In this document: positions 16,336 to 25,633 of the stretch, in pieces
How the letters are laid out: each line of letters opens with the position of its first letter
Position numbering within the stretch: the first letter of the stretch is position 1
NCBI RefSeq assembly: GCF_020055635.1
Contig: NZ_JAIPUT010000046.1
Coordinates: forward strand, 1-35,727
Reading direction: 5' to 3'
Source of the DNA: Marivita sp.
Lineage (GTDB): Bacteria; Pseudomonadota; Alphaproteobacteria; Rhodobacterales; Rhodobacteraceae
Length of the DNA stretch: 35,727 bases
Notes under the pieces: model-generated
The model's database searches: none
Seen by the model: the letters and a program-made list of their open reading frames with translations, nothing else
Told to the model about the DNA's origin: nothing
Position numbers and translations under genes: made by a program

Positions 16336-18114
16336 ATGAAAATGACCACCGAAGAAGCCTTTGTCAAAGTCCTCCAGATGCATGGGATCGAACATGCTTT
16401 CGGGATTATCGGGTCGGCTTTCATGCCGATCTCCGATATCTTCCCCAAGGCGGGTATCACCTTCTGGGATTGTGCCCACGAAGGATCAGGTGGGATGATG
16501 GCGGATGGCTACACCCGTGCGTCAGGCAAGATGAGCATGATGATTGCGCAGAACGGCCCCGGCATCACCAACTTCGTCACCGCTGTGAAAACCGCCTACT
16601 GGAACCACACGCCGCTTCTGCTGGTCACACCGCAGGCGGCGAACAAGACGATCGGGCAGGGCGGGTTTCAGGAAGTCGAGCAGATGAAACTGTTCGAGGA
16701 CATGGTCGCCTATCAGGAAGAGGTTCGCGATGCATCCCGCGTGGCCGAGGTTCTCAATCGTGTGATCCTGAACGCCAAACGTGCGTCGGCCCCGGCCCAG
16801 ATCAACATGCCGCGCGATTTCTGGACCCAGGTGATCGACATCGACCTGCCCGAAGTGGTCGAATTCGAACGCCCCTCGGGTGGCGACAGCGCGATCCGGA
16901 AGGCGGCGGAATTGCTGTCGGATGCCAGGAACCCTGTCATTCTGAACGGTGCAGGTGTCGTTCTGGCGGGCGCGATCCCAGCATCGATGCAACTGGCCGA
17001 ACGGCTGACCGCGCCAGTCTGTGTGGGATATCAGCACAACGATGCTTTCCCGGGGTCGCATCCGCTTTTTGCAGGTCCCCTGGGCTATAACGGTTCCAAG
17101 GCCGCGATGGAGCTGATCTCGGGCGCAGACGTGGTGTTGTGCCTTGGCACGCGCCTCAACCCGTTCTCGACATTGCCCGGCTACGGTATCGACTACTGGC
17201 CCAAAGACGCCAGGATCATTCAGGTCGACATCAACCCCGACCGCATCGGCCTGACCAAAAAGGTCAGCGTCGGTATCGTTGGCGATGCCAAGCAGGTGGC
17301 CGAGGGTATTCTGGCGCGTCTGTCTGCCGGCGCCGGCGACGAGGGCCGTGAGGATCGAAAAGCGCTTATCGCCAAGACCAAATCCACGTGGGCGCAACAA
17401 CTGTCCAGCATGGACCACGAAGACGACGATCCCGGCACGACCTGGAACGAGCGTGCGCGTGCAGCCAAGCCGGATTGGATGAGTCCGCGCATGGCGTGGC
17501 GCGCGATCCAGTCGGCGCTGCCGAAAGACGCGATCATCTCCTCCGACATCGGCAACAATTGCGCCATCGGCAACGCCTATCCGACCTTCGAGGAGGGCCG
17601 CAAATACCTTGCTCCGGGGTTGTTCGGCCCCTGTGGTTACGGCCTGCCCTCGATCGTTGGTGCAAAGATCGGCTGTCCTGACGTGCCGGTGGTCGGTTTT
17701 GCAGGTGACGGGGCCTTCGGGATTGCCGTGACCGAACTGACGGCGATCGGCCGGCCTGAATGGCCCGCGATCACCCAGATCGTGTTCCGCAACTACCAAT
17801 GGGGCGCGGAAAAGCGCAACTCGACGCTGTGGTACGATGACAATTTCGTCGGCACCGAACTGGACGAAGGCGTCAGCTATGCCGCGATCGCCAAGGCCTG
17901 TGGTCTCAAGGGGGTTGTCGCGCGCACGATGGACGACCTGCGCGACGCGTTGAACACGGCGATCAAGGACCAGATGGAACACGGCAAGACCACGTTGATC
18001 GAGGCGATGATCAACCAGGAACTGGGTGAACCGTTCCGCCGCGACGCGATGAAGACCCCGGTCGCCGTGGCCGGGATCGACCCTGCTGACATGCGTCCGC
18101 AAAAAATTGCCTGA
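16336..18114 (+). CDS. xsc: Sulfoacetaldehyde acetyltransferase
   Basis: Xsc is a cytoplasmic thiamine-diphosphate enzyme that converts sulfoacetaldehyde and phosphate to acetyl phosphate and sulfite. It is the common end step for taurine, isethionate and other C2 sulfonates. The 592-aa product has the N-terminal pyrimidine-binding domain (FGIIGSAFMPISD), the central domain, and the C-terminal diphosphate-binding motif beginning GDGAFG. The Xsc-specific stretch FRNYQWGAEKRNSTLWYDD separates it from acetolactate synthases. The ATG at 16336 follows GGGAGAG at good distance. The ackA start is 1 nt after its stop. The usual partners for making sulfoacetaldehyde (tpa, tauXY, iseJ) are absent from the window. 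Confidence 0.96.
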   Translation: MKMTTEEAFVKVLQMHGIEHAFGIIGSAFMPISDIFPKAGITFWDCAHEGSGGMMADGYTRASGKMSMMIAQNGPGITNFVTAVKTAYWNHTPLLLVTPQAANKTIGQGGFQEVEQMKLFEDMVAYQEEVRDASRVAEVLNRVILNAKRASAPAQINMPRDFWTQVIDIDLPEVVEFERPSGGDSAIRKAAELLSDARNPVILNGAGVVLAGAIPASMQLAERLTAPVCVGYQHNDAFPGSHPLFAGPLGYNGSKAAMELISGADVVLCLGTRLNPFSTLPGYGIDYWPKDARIIQVDINPDRIGLTKKVSVGIVGDAKQVAEGILARLSAGAGDEGREDRKALIAKTKSTWAQQLSSMDHEDDDPGTTWNERARAAKPDWMSPRMAWRAIQSALPKDAIISSDIGNNCAIGNAYPTFEEGRKYLAPGLFGPCGYGLPSIVGAKIGCPDVPVVGFAGDGAFGIAVTELTAIGRPEWPAITQIVFRNYQWGAEKRNSTLWYDDNFVGTELDEGVSYAAIAKACGLKGVVARTMDDLRDALNTAIKDQMEHGKTTLIEAMINQELGEPFRRDAMKTPVAVAGIDPADMRPQKIA

Positions 18115-18115
18115 C

Positions 18116-19276
18116 ATGGCGCGCCCCGCTCAGACAGGACCGATCCTGGTCCTCAATGCGGGGTCGTCTTCGATCAAGTTCGCATTGTTCGACCAGAAGC
18201 TGCACGAGACCGTCGGGGGCATCGCCGAATCCATCGGCGGCGCCTCGCGGCTGCGGGTGGGGGACCAAACGACCGAGGCTCGGTTTGCCGATCACGCCGA
18301 CGCGCTGGACGCCATACTCGGCGCTTTGGCGGCCCAAGATGTGACACCCGAACGCCTGCGCGCCGTTGCGCACCGGGTCGTGCATGGCGGCGACCGTCTG
18401 ACCGGGCCGATGCGCGTCACCGATGCGGTGCAGCGGGAAATCGCAAAGTGCACGCCGCTTGCGCCGCTGCACAATCCGCACAACCTGGCACCGATGCGGA
18501 CCTTTGCCCGGATCGCTCCGGACGTGCCGCAATTCGCGAGTTTCGACACGTCGTTTCACGCGGCCAACCCCGAGGTCGCCACACGCTATGCCATTCCGAA
18601 GATGGTCGAGACGCAGGGCATTCGTCGCTACGGCTTCCATGGCTTGAGCTATGCGTCTTTGGTTCGACGACTTCCCCAGGTTTCTGGCACCGACCTGCCA
18701 TCGCGACTTCTGGCGTTTCATCTTGGCAACGGCGCGTCTCTCTGCGCGATCCGCAATGGCCAATCGATTGCCACGACCATGGGATATTCGCCGCTGGACG
18801 GTCTCACCATGGGCACGCGCTCTGGCGGAATCGACGCCAATGCCGTTTTGCGCCTGGTCGAAGAGAACGGGGTGGAGCGGACAAAGGCCATCCTCAACCA
18901 CGAAAGCGGGCTGCTGGGCTTGTCTGGCGGAAAGTCGGACATGCGCAAGCTGATGCTAGACCCGTCCGAGAAAAGCGCCTTTGCCGTGGACCATTTCTGC
19001 TACTGGACGCTCCGTCATGCCGGGTCGCTGATGGCGGCGCTCGAGGGTGTGGACGCCATCGCCTTCACGGGCGGTATCGGCGAAAATGCCAGCGAGATCC
19101 GGGCGCGCATCCTGCACGCGCTGGCCTGGGTGGGAGTCCGGGTCGATCCGGAGCGCAACGATCGCAATGCGACCCGGTTGCACGCGGAGGGCTCTGCGGT
19201 TGCCGTGTGGATCGTCCCCGCCGATGAAGAGCGCGAAATCGCCTTGGATGCAGTGCGGCTCCTGTCGGCGGGCTAG
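18116..19276 (+). CDS. ackA: Acetate kinase
   Basis: AckA converts acetyl phosphate and ADP to acetate and ATP in the cytoplasm. The 386-aa protein has the N-terminal ILVLNAGSSSIKFALF signature, the second acetokinase signature in RRYGFHGLSYASL, the phosphate-binding FHLGNGASLCAI and the TMGTRSGGIDANAVL segment, with GGIGENASEIR near the C-terminus. The ATG at 18116 is 1 nt past the xsc stop, so translation is probably coupled to Xsc, which makes its substrate. An in-frame TTG at 18107 inside xsc is less likely. Its TAG overlaps the convergent pta stop in the four bases CTAG. Confidence 0.94.
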   Translation: MARPAQTGPILVLNAGSSSIKFALFDQKLHETVGGIAESIGGASRLRVGDQTTEARFADHADALDAILGALAAQDVTPERLRAVAHRVVHGGDRLTGPMRVTDAVQREIAKCTPLAPLHNPHNLAPMRTFARIAPDVPQFASFDTSFHAANPEVATRYAIPKMVETQGIRRYGFHGLSYASLVRRLPQVSGTDLPSRLLAFHLGNGASLCAIRNGQSIATTMGYSPLDGLTMGTRSGGIDANAVLRLVEENGVERTKAILNHESGLLGLSGGKSDMRKLMLDPSEKSAFAVDHFCYWTLRHAGSLMAALEGVDAIAFTGGIGENASEIRARILHALAWVGVRVDPERNDRNATRLHAEGSAVAVWIVPADEEREIALDAVRLLSAG

Positions 19277-20142
19277 GGGGCAGGCCGGGTGGCAAGCATG
19301 ACGGTGACAAGCGTGGCAGCAATGATGTCGTCGACCGTGGCGCCACGACTGAGGTCGCAGACCGGATGGCGAAAGCCTTGCAGGAACGGCCCGATCGCCT
19401 GTGCGCCGCCCAGTTCCTGGCAGAGCTTGTACGCGATGTTGCCCGCGTCGAGCGACGGGAACACCAGAACGTTGGCGTCGCCCGCGTCCAGACCCTTCTT
19501 CGCGGCGATACCGGCATTCAGCGCAGCATCGGCCTGGATCGGGCCGGTGAAGCCGGTCGCCTCGGCCACCTTTCGAACGTTGTCCACGCTGTCACCCGCG
19601 CCACTGGTCCCGGTCGAGAAAGACAGCAGCGCCACCCGCGTCTTGCCCAGCAGGGCCTGTCCGGTTTGTTCGGAGGCCCGTGCAATGGCTTCCAGGGCGA
19701 CAGCATCCGGAGCCACGTTGACTGCGCAATCCGCGAAGATGAAGGCCCGCCCGTCCGGGAACTGCATCAGGAAATACGAGGACGGGATGCTGTCGCCGTC
19801 CGCAAGGCCGATTCCGATGCTGGCGGCCTCGATCACCCGGCGGGTCGGGCTGTTGGCCCCTGCGACCATGGCGTCCGCCATCCCCGCGCGCACCATCGCC
19901 GCGGCGCGGTACAGGGGTTTGTGCAACAGGCGGCGCACCAGCGCCTCTTTGGTGCCGCGTACGTCCAGCATCGCTGAGACAAGCGCGTCATTGACCTCGT
20001 CGACCACCGGAATCGCTGTGCACAACCCCTCCGCATCAAGCCGCCGGGTCGCTTCGGCCACGCGGGGGTCTGTCCATTCCGGAAAAACCACCGTCGCATT
20101 TGCTGCACGCGCGACGTCGCGTGCGGTGTCCAGAACAGTCAT
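19273..20142 (-). CDS. pta: Phosphate acetyltransferase, short single-domain form
   Basis: Pta converts acetyl phosphate and CoA to acetyl-CoA and phosphate. The 289-residue protein consists of the catalytic PTA/PTB domain only, without the long N-terminal regulatory part of E. coli Pta. Recognisable segments are MVAGANSPTRRVIEAASIGI, FADCAVNVAPDA, ALLSFSTGTSGAG and NVLVFPSLDAGNIAYKL. The ATG at 20142 has AGGAGA upstream; a longer in-frame reading back to 20217 lacks a ribosome site. It is convergent with ackA and divergent from soeA. It should feed Xsc-derived acetyl phosphate to central metabolism. Confidence 0.94.
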   Translation of the reverse strand: MTVLDTARDVARAANATVVFPEWTDPRVAEATRRLDAEGLCTAIPVVDEVNDALVSAMLDVRGTKEALVRRLLHKPLYRAAAMVRAGMADAMVAGANSPTRRVIEAASIGIGLADGDSIPSSYFLMQFPDGRAFIFADCAVNVAPDAVALEAIARASEQTGQALLGKTRVALLSFSTGTSGAGDSVDNVRKVAEATGFTGPIQADAALNAGIAAKKGLDAGDANVLVFPSLDAGNIAYKLCQELGGAQAIGPFLQGFRHPVCDLSRGATVDDIIAATLVTVMLATRPAP

Positions 20143-20315
20143 TTCCGTCTCCTGTCTTGCGTCACCTGCCAGGCTTGCGTTACGTGTCCGGATCAAGAGA
20201 CAGTCGCGCCGCGTCACCGTGGATGCATTGCGCCTTTACCATTTCCCGAGAAACATGAAGAGTGTCGCCGAATTATGACCGGGGAGACAACCCAGGCTGC
20301 AGAGGGAGGAAACCC

Positions 20316-23138
20316 ATGAGTCATGTCCAACCAGAGTTGAACCTGTCGCCTGACGTGTCGGACGAGGTGCGCAAGACAACCTGCTACATGTGCGCCTGTC
20401 GCTGCGGCATCAACGTGCACATGAAAGCGGGCAAGGTCGCCTATATCGAGGGCAATCGCGACCATCCGGTGAATAAGGGAGTGCTCTGCGCCAAGGGCAG
20501 TGCCGGGATCATGCAGCACAACGCGCCATCCCGTCTGCGCGCGCCGCTAAAGCGTGTCGGTCCGCGCGGGTCTGGCGAATTCGAAGAGATCAGCTGGGAC
20601 GAGGCGCTGGAGATCGCGACGGGTTGGTTGAAGCCACTGCGCGACACCGCCCCCGAAAAGCTGGCTTTCTTCACCGGGCGCGACCAGTCGCAATCCTTTA
20701 CCAGCTTCTGGGCACAGAATTTCGGCACGCCCAACTATGCCGCGCATGGCGGGTTCTGTTCCGTCAACATGGCAGCAGCCGGCATCTACACGATGGGCGG
20801 TGCGTTCTGGGAATTCGGCCAGCCCGACTGGGACCATACCAAGCTGTTCATGCTGTTCGGCGTGGCCGAAGACCACGACAGCAACCCGATCAAGATGGGA
20901 CTTGGCAAGATCAAGGCGCGGGGCGCCAAGGTGATCGGCGTCAACCCGATCCGCACCGGGTATAACGCGATTGCCGATGACTGGGTCGGCATCACGCCGG
21001 GCACGGATGGTCTGTTCATCCTCGCGCTGGTCCACGAGTTGCTGAAGGCGGGCAAGATCGACCTCGATTATCTGGCCCGCTACACCAACGCGCCCGTGCT
21101 GGTGAACGGCGATCCGAAATCGCCCGAACATGGCCTGTTCCTCAAGGATGACAACGGCAAGCCGCTGGTCATGGACCGCGTGACCGGCAAGCTGACCCCG
21201 TTCGACCAGCCAGGCGTGAAGCCTGATCTGGCGGCGACTTATCGTCATGCGGGGATCACGCATCGCCCGGTGATGCATCTTCTGGCGGAACGCTATCTCG
21301 ATCCGAAATATGCGCCTGACGCGGTGGCGGACACCTGTGGCGTGTCTGCTGCCAAGATCAAGCGCATCGCGGCCGAGATTGCGCATGTGGCTTTCGATCA
21401 GGCCATCGAGATCGACCAGCCCTGGACCGATTTCCGGGGCGAAACGCACGACACCATGATCGGCCGCCCCGTCAGTTTCCACGCCATGCGCGGGATCAGC
21501 GCTCATTCCAACGGCTTCCAGACCTGCCGCGCGCTGCACGTGCTGCAAATCCTGCTCGGGTCCGTCGAAACTCCTGGCGGGTTTCGGTTCAAACCGCCTT
21601 ATCCCAAACCAGCGACTGCGCATCCGAAACCGCATTGCAAGGTGACACCGGGCAAACCGCTGGATGGCCCGCATCTGGGCTTTGTGCACGGCCCCGACGA
21701 CCTCTGCCTGAAGGAAGACGGCACGCCCGCGCGTATCGACAAGGCGTTCACCTGGGAAAACCCCATGAGCGCGCATGGCCTGATGCACATGGTCATTTCG
21801 AACGCTTATGCGGGCGATCCCTACAAGATCGACACGCTGTTCATGTACATGGCCAACATGGCGTGGAATTCGTCGATGAACACGCGCGGCGTCATCGAGA
21901 TGCTGACCGACACCGACGACAGCGGCGAATATGTCATCCCGCGCATCATCTATTCCGATGCCTACAGCTCGGAAATGGTGGCCTATGCCGACCTGATCTT
22001 GCCGGACACGACCTATCTGGAACGCCATGATTGCATCAGCTTGCTGGATCGCCCGATCTGCGAGGCCGAGGCCGCCGCCGACGCGATCCGCTGGCCGGTG
22101 GTCGAACCCGACCGCGATGTGCGCGGGTTCCAGTCGGTGCTGTGCGACCTGGGGGCGCGGCTGAACCTGCCCGGTTTCGTGAACGCGGATGGCAGCCAGA
22201 AATACGCCGATTACGCCGACTACATCGTCAACCACGAACGCAAGCCGGGGATCGGACCGTTGATGGGGTTCCGGGGCGACGGCTCGGATATCGGGCGGGG
22301 ATCGCCGCATCCCGAGCAACTGGAACGCTACGTGGACAACGGCGGGTTCTGCGTCAGCCACATCCCGCAAGAGGCGCAGTTCTACAAACCGTGGAACATG
22401 GCCTATCAGGATTGGGCCGTGAACCTTGGCCTGTTCGACAGCCCGCAGCCCTACCTGTTCAACCTCTATGTGGAACCCATGCGCCGGTTCCAGCGCGCCG
22501 CCGAAGGCCATGGCGACCGCCAGCCGCCCGAGCATCTGCGCGCGCGGGTCCAGACCACCATGGATCCGCTGCCGATCTGGTATCCGCCGTTCGAAGATGA
22601 CGCCGTGGATACCGAAACCTTTCCGGTTCACGCGCTGACGCAACGGCCCATGGCGATGTATCATTCATGGGGCACGCAAAACGCATGGCTGCGCCAGATC
22701 CACGGCCACAACCCCTTGTTCGTGCCGACCGGGATCTGGGAGGCGAACGGCTTTGCCGAAGGTGATTGGGCGCGCGTGACCTCGGCCCACGGGGCGATCA
22801 CGGTGCCGGTGGCGCATATGGCGGCGCTGAACGAACACACGGTCTGGACATGGAATGCCATCGGCAAGCGCAAGGGCGCCTGGGCGCTGGACGAGGATGC
22901 GCCCGAGGCCACCAAGGGGTTCTTGCTCAACCATCTCATACATGAACTCATGCCGCCCAGGGGCGACGGGCTGCGCTGGTCGAACTCGGACCCGATCACC
23001 GGGCAGGCGGCATGGTTCGACCTGCGGGTGCGGATCGAAAAGGTGGAGGCGCCCACCGAGGCGCAACCGGAGTTTCCGCCGCTGACATCGCCGGTCGGCA
23101 AGGGCCCCGGGTCACTGGCGTGGAAGGTGGGGCGATGA
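20316..23138 (+). CDS. soeA: SoeA-like molybdopterin oxidoreductase, sulfite dehydrogenase catalytic subunit
   Basis: This 940-residue protein of the DMSO reductase family resembles SoeA, the cytoplasmic catalytic subunit of the SoeABC sulfite dehydrogenase known from Allochromatium and roseobacters. A [4Fe-4S] motif C23-X2-C26-X3-C30-X27-C58 opens it; C148 in HGGFCSVNMA is the likely molybdenum ligand. The C-terminal MoCo-binding domain follows from about residue 750. There is no twin-arginine signal, as expected of a cytoplasmic-facing Soe enzyme and unlike periplasmic PhsA/PsrA relatives. GGAGG precedes the ATG at 20316. The complex would oxidise sulfite released by Xsc to sulfate and pass electrons to quinone. 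SoeA and other family members cannot be fully separated by eye, but the context fits well. Confidence 0.88.
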   Translation: MSHVQPELNLSPDVSDEVRKTTCYMCACRCGINVHMKAGKVAYIEGNRDHPVNKGVLCAKGSAGIMQHNAPSRLRAPLKRVGPRGSGEFEEISWDEALEIATGWLKPLRDTAPEKLAFFTGRDQSQSFTSFWAQNFGTPNYAAHGGFCSVNMAAAGIYTMGGAFWEFGQPDWDHTKLFMLFGVAEDHDSNPIKMGLGKIKARGAKVIGVNPIRTGYNAIADDWVGITPGTDGLFILALVHELLKAGKIDLDYLARYTNAPVLVNGDPKSPEHGLFLKDDNGKPLVMDRVTGKLTPFDQPGVKPDLAATYRHAGITHRPVMHLLAERYLDPKYAPDAVADTCGVSAAKIKRIAAEIAHVAFDQAIEIDQPWTDFRGETHDTMIGRPVSFHAMRGISAHSNGFQTCRALHVLQILLGSVETPGGFRFKPPYPKPATAHPKPHCKVTPGKPLDGPHLGFVHGPDDLCLKEDGTPARIDKAFTWENPMSAHGLMHMVISNAYAGDPYKIDTLFMYMANMAWNSSMNTRGVIEMLTDTDDSGEYVIPRIIYSDAYSSEMVAYADLILPDTTYLERHDCISLLDRPICEAEAAADAIRWPVVEPDRDVRGFQSVLCDLGARLNLPGFVNADGSQKYADYADYIVNHERKPGIGPLMGFRGDGSDIGRGSPHPEQLERYVDNGGFCVSHIPQEAQFYKPWNMAYQDWAVNLGLFDSPQPYLFNLYVEPMRRFQRAAEGHGDRQPPEHLRARVQTTMDPLPIWYPPFEDDAVDTETFPVHALTQRPMAMYHSWGTQNAWLRQIHGHNPLFVPTGIWEANGFAEGDWARVTSAHGAITVPVAHMAALNEHTVWTWNAIGKRKGAWALDEDAPEATKGFLLNHLIHELMPPRGDGLRWSNSDPITGQAAWFDLRVRIEKVEAPTEAQPEFPPLTSPVGKGPGSLAWKVGR

Positions 23139-23971
23139 GCGCGGGATTCGTCACCAGCCGCGACGGCACCCGGCTTGCGTACCTGACAGCGGGCGATCCG
23201 GCCCTGCCGCCGATCGTGCTGATCCATGGGTGGGCACAATACCATGGCTGCTGGATCGACCTGATGGATCTTCTGGCCGATCGCCATCATCTTGTGGCCA
23301 TCGACCTGCGCGGACATGGCGCGTCGGACAAGCCCGAGGACGAGGCCGCCTATACCGACACCGCCCTTTGGGGCGATGACGTGCACGCGGTGATCGAAGA
23401 CCTGGGATTGATCCGGCCGGTCCTGGTCGGCTGGTCCTACGGGAGCCGGGTGATCGCGGCCTACCTGGCCACCCATGGGAATGACGATATCGCGGGTGTC
23501 GTTCTGACCGGCGGCATCCTTGCGATCGGATCGGCGCGCGAGGACTGGATGGTCGGCACGACCAGTCCCGGGCTCGACCGCGACCTGTATACCGAGGACA
23601 CCACCCGCCGTCTGGCCGCCACGGCGCGGTTCGTCGAGGCCTGCACGACCAAACCTTTGTCCCGGCAGGACTTCGCCGCGTATGTTGGTGCCAACATGCT
23701 GTGCCCCGCCCATGTCCGGCGCGCGCTGTTCGCCGCGAACGTCGATCTCAAACCCGCCTATGGGGCCATGACCTGCCCGGGTCTGGTGATACACGGCACG
23801 GCCGATACGGTGGTCACGCCGCGCACCGGCGAGATCGCCGCCGACCTGATGCAACGGGGGCGATACCTGCCCTATGACGGCATCGGTCATGCCCCCTTCG
23901 TGGAAGACCCGGACCGGTTCGAGAGCGACCTGCACGCCTTTGCCACATCCGTGACGGAGCCCGCCGCATGA
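23135..23971 (+). CDS. Alpha/beta hydrolase lodged between soeA and soeB
   Basis: This 278-residue alpha/beta-fold hydrolase has the oxyanion segment LIHGWAQYHGCW, the nucleophile elbow GWSYGS with S101, D224 in HGTADTVVTP and H252 in GIGHAPF. The triad is therefore complete and the enzyme should be active; it has no signal peptide. Its ATG overlaps the soeA stop, and its stop overlaps the soeB start, each as ATGA, so its synthesis is tied to both subunits. Its substrate is unknown: esterase, lactonase or C-C hydrolase are all possible. I do not know a hydrolase as part of the SoeABC complex. It may act in cofactor or complex maturation, or hydrolyse a sulfonate-related ester. Confidence 0.9.
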   Translation: MSAGFVTSRDGTRLAYLTAGDPALPPIVLIHGWAQYHGCWIDLMDLLADRHHLVAIDLRGHGASDKPEDEAAYTDTALWGDDVHAVIEDLGLIRPVLVGWSYGSRVIAAYLATHGNDDIAGVVLTGGILAIGSAREDWMVGTTSPGLDRDLYTEDTTRRLAATARFVEACTTKPLSRQDFAAYVGANMLCPAHVRRALFAANVDLKPAYGAMTCPGLVIHGTADTVVTPRTGEIAADLMQRGRYLPYDGIGHAPFVEDPDRFESDLHAFATSVTEPAA

Positions 23972-24723
23972 CCGCGCTGCCCAAGACGACCGACCGCAAG
24001 CTTGGCCTTGTCATCGATCTTGATACCTGTGTGGGCTGTCATGCCTGCGTGATCAGCTGCAAGGGCTGGAACACGGAAAATTACGGTGCGCCGCTGTCGG
24101 ATCAGGACCCCTATGGCGCGGACCCGGTCGGCACCTTCCTGAACCGCGTTCACAGCTACGAGATCACCCCCGAAAGCGGCCCCGCGCAGCTGGTGCATTT
24201 CCCCAAGTCCTGCCTGCATTGCGAGGATGCGCCCTGTGTCACCGTCTGCCCCACGGGGGCCAGCTACAAGCGGCAGGATGACGGGATCGTCCTGGTCAAC
24301 GAGACCTCGTGCATCGGCTGCGGCCTGTGCGCCTGGGCCTGCCCCTATGGCGCGCGGGAAATGGACGCGGTGGCCGGCGTGATGAAGAAATGCACCCTGT
24401 GCGTGGACCGGATCTACAACAAGAACCTGCCCGAGCAAGACCGGCAGCCCGCCTGCGTGCGCACCTGCCCGTCCAATGCGAGGCATTTCGGCGACCTGGG
24501 CGACCCGGACAGCGATGTGAGCCGGCTGGTGGCCGAGCGGGGCGGCATGGACCTGATGCCCGAACAGGGCACCAGGCCGGTGAACAAGTATCTGCCGCCG
24601 CGCCCCAAACAGGATACCGCCCCCGCAGGCGAGGTCGATATCCTTGCCCCGTTCCTTGAACCGGTCGCCGACAGCCCGCAGGGGTTCCTGGGCTGGCTCG
24701 ACCGCGCGCTGGAGAAGCTCTGA
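23968..24723 (+). CDS. soeB: SoeB-like iron-sulfur electron-transfer subunit
   Basis: This 251-aa ferredoxin-type subunit links the molybdenum subunit to the membrane anchor. It carries four cysteine clusters: C21-X2-C24-X2-C27-X3-C31 in CVGCHACVISC; CLHCEDAPCVTVCPTGA; CIGCGLCAWACPYGA; and CTLCVD followed by ACVRTCPSNARHFGD. Four [4Fe-4S] clusters are thus predicted, as in the DmsB/PsrB/SoeB family. No signal peptide is present, matching cytoplasmic location. The ATG overlaps the hydrolase stop by 4 nt. The final 40 residues extend past the cluster domain, ending EKL. soeC begins 1 nt after its stop. Confidence 0.93.
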   Translation: MTALPKTTDRKLGLVIDLDTCVGCHACVISCKGWNTENYGAPLSDQDPYGADPVGTFLNRVHSYEITPESGPAQLVHFPKSCLHCEDAPCVTVCPTGASYKRQDDGIVLVNETSCIGCGLCAWACPYGAREMDAVAGVMKKCTLCVDRIYNKNLPEQDRQPACVRTCPSNARHFGDLGDPDSDVSRLVAERGGMDLMPEQGTRPVNKYLPPRPKQDTAPAGEVDILAPFLEPVADSPQGFLGWLDRALEKL

Positions 24724-24724
24724 C

Positions 24725-25603
24725 ATGCATCCGGCCCCTTCGGTCATCGTGTTCACCACCCTGTCCGGCCTCGGGTTCGGCCTGTTGGTGTTTCTGGGCA
24801 TCGGCCAGCCCGCCGTGACCGGGTGGGGCGCGTTCTGGTTTTTCCTGATCGCCTATGCGCTGGCGGTCGGCGGGCTTGCGGCTTCGACCTTTCACCTGGG
24901 TCATCCCGAGCGCGCGCTTCTGGCGTTTACCCAGTGGCGCACCAGTTGGTTGAGTCGCGAGGGATGGGCGGCCGTGGCGGCATTGGTCGTCATGGGGGTC
25001 TATGCCTTTGCCGCCGTGTTTTTCGGCACGCGCATCATGGTGTTGGGCTGGATTGGAGCCGGGTTGTCCCTGGCGACTGTCGGCACCACCGCGATGATCT
25101 ACACGCAGCTGAAATCCGTGCCGCGCTGGAACCAGGTTCTGACGCCCCTGCATCTTGTTTCGCTGAGCCTTGCGGGCGGGGCGCTGATGGCGGGCCAGAT
25201 CACCGAAACCGCTGTCTTGATGATCCTGGCCCTGATGCTGCAACTGGGTCACTGGCAGGTGGGCGACAAACGCTTTGCCGAAGCGGGCCATACCATCGCC
25301 AGCGCCACGGGGCTGGGACGCCCCGGCCGTATTCGCGCCTTCGAGCCGCCGCACACCGGAAGCAATTACCTGCTGAAGGAAATGGTGCATGTGGTGGGCC
25401 GCAAGCACAGCCTGAAACTCCGCGCGATTGCGTTGGGCCTTGGTTATGTCGTGCCCATCACGCTGATCTTGTTGCCGGGGGCGGGCCACCTTTTGGGCGG
25501 GCTGGCGGTGCTGAGCCACGTGGCGGGTATCCTTGCGTCGCGCTGGTTGTTCTTTGCCGAGGCTGAACACGTGGTGGGCCTATACTACGGCGCGCGCGGC
25601 TAG
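24725..25603 (+). CDS. soeC: SoeC-like DmsC-family membrane anchor
   Basis: This 292-residue protein has about eight membrane helices and belongs to the DmsC/SoeC anchor family, which docks the MoCo and Fe-S subunits on the inner membrane and reduces or oxidises quinone. The segment STFHLGHPERALLAF with its histidine, and the later RAFEPPHTGSNYLLKEM, resemble conserved DmsC-type motifs. The ATG at 24725 lies 1 nt after soeB; the in-frame upstream reading back to 24644 runs over soeB and is not used. In a sulfite dehydrogenase it would pass two electrons to ubiquinone. Confidence 0.9.
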   Translation: MHPAPSVIVFTTLSGLGFGLLVFLGIGQPAVTGWGAFWFFLIAYALAVGGLAASTFHLGHPERALLAFTQWRTSWLSREGWAAVAALVVMGVYAFAAVFFGTRIMVLGWIGAGLSLATVGTTAMIYTQLKSVPRWNQVLTPLHLVSLSLAGGALMAGQITETAVLMILALMLQLGHWQVGDKRFAEAGHTIASATGLGRPGRIRAFEPPHTGSNYLLKEMVHVVGRKHSLKLRAIALGLGYVVPITLILLPGAGHLLGGLAVLSHVAGILASRWLFFAEAEHVVGLYYGARG

Positions 25604-25633
25604 ACCCCGCGCCTGACAGCAGGGGCAGACCGA

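Noticed and set aside
16522-18117. Antisense open frame of about 530 codons opposite xsc
   Set aside because: It is the reverse of a gene with unmistakable Xsc motifs and shows no domain of its own.
20547-22664. Antisense open frame of about 700 codons opposite soeA
   Set aside because: It shadows a strongly supported gene. High GC at third codon positions removes stops on the opposite strand, and its composition (rich in H, R, Q, V) has no domain.
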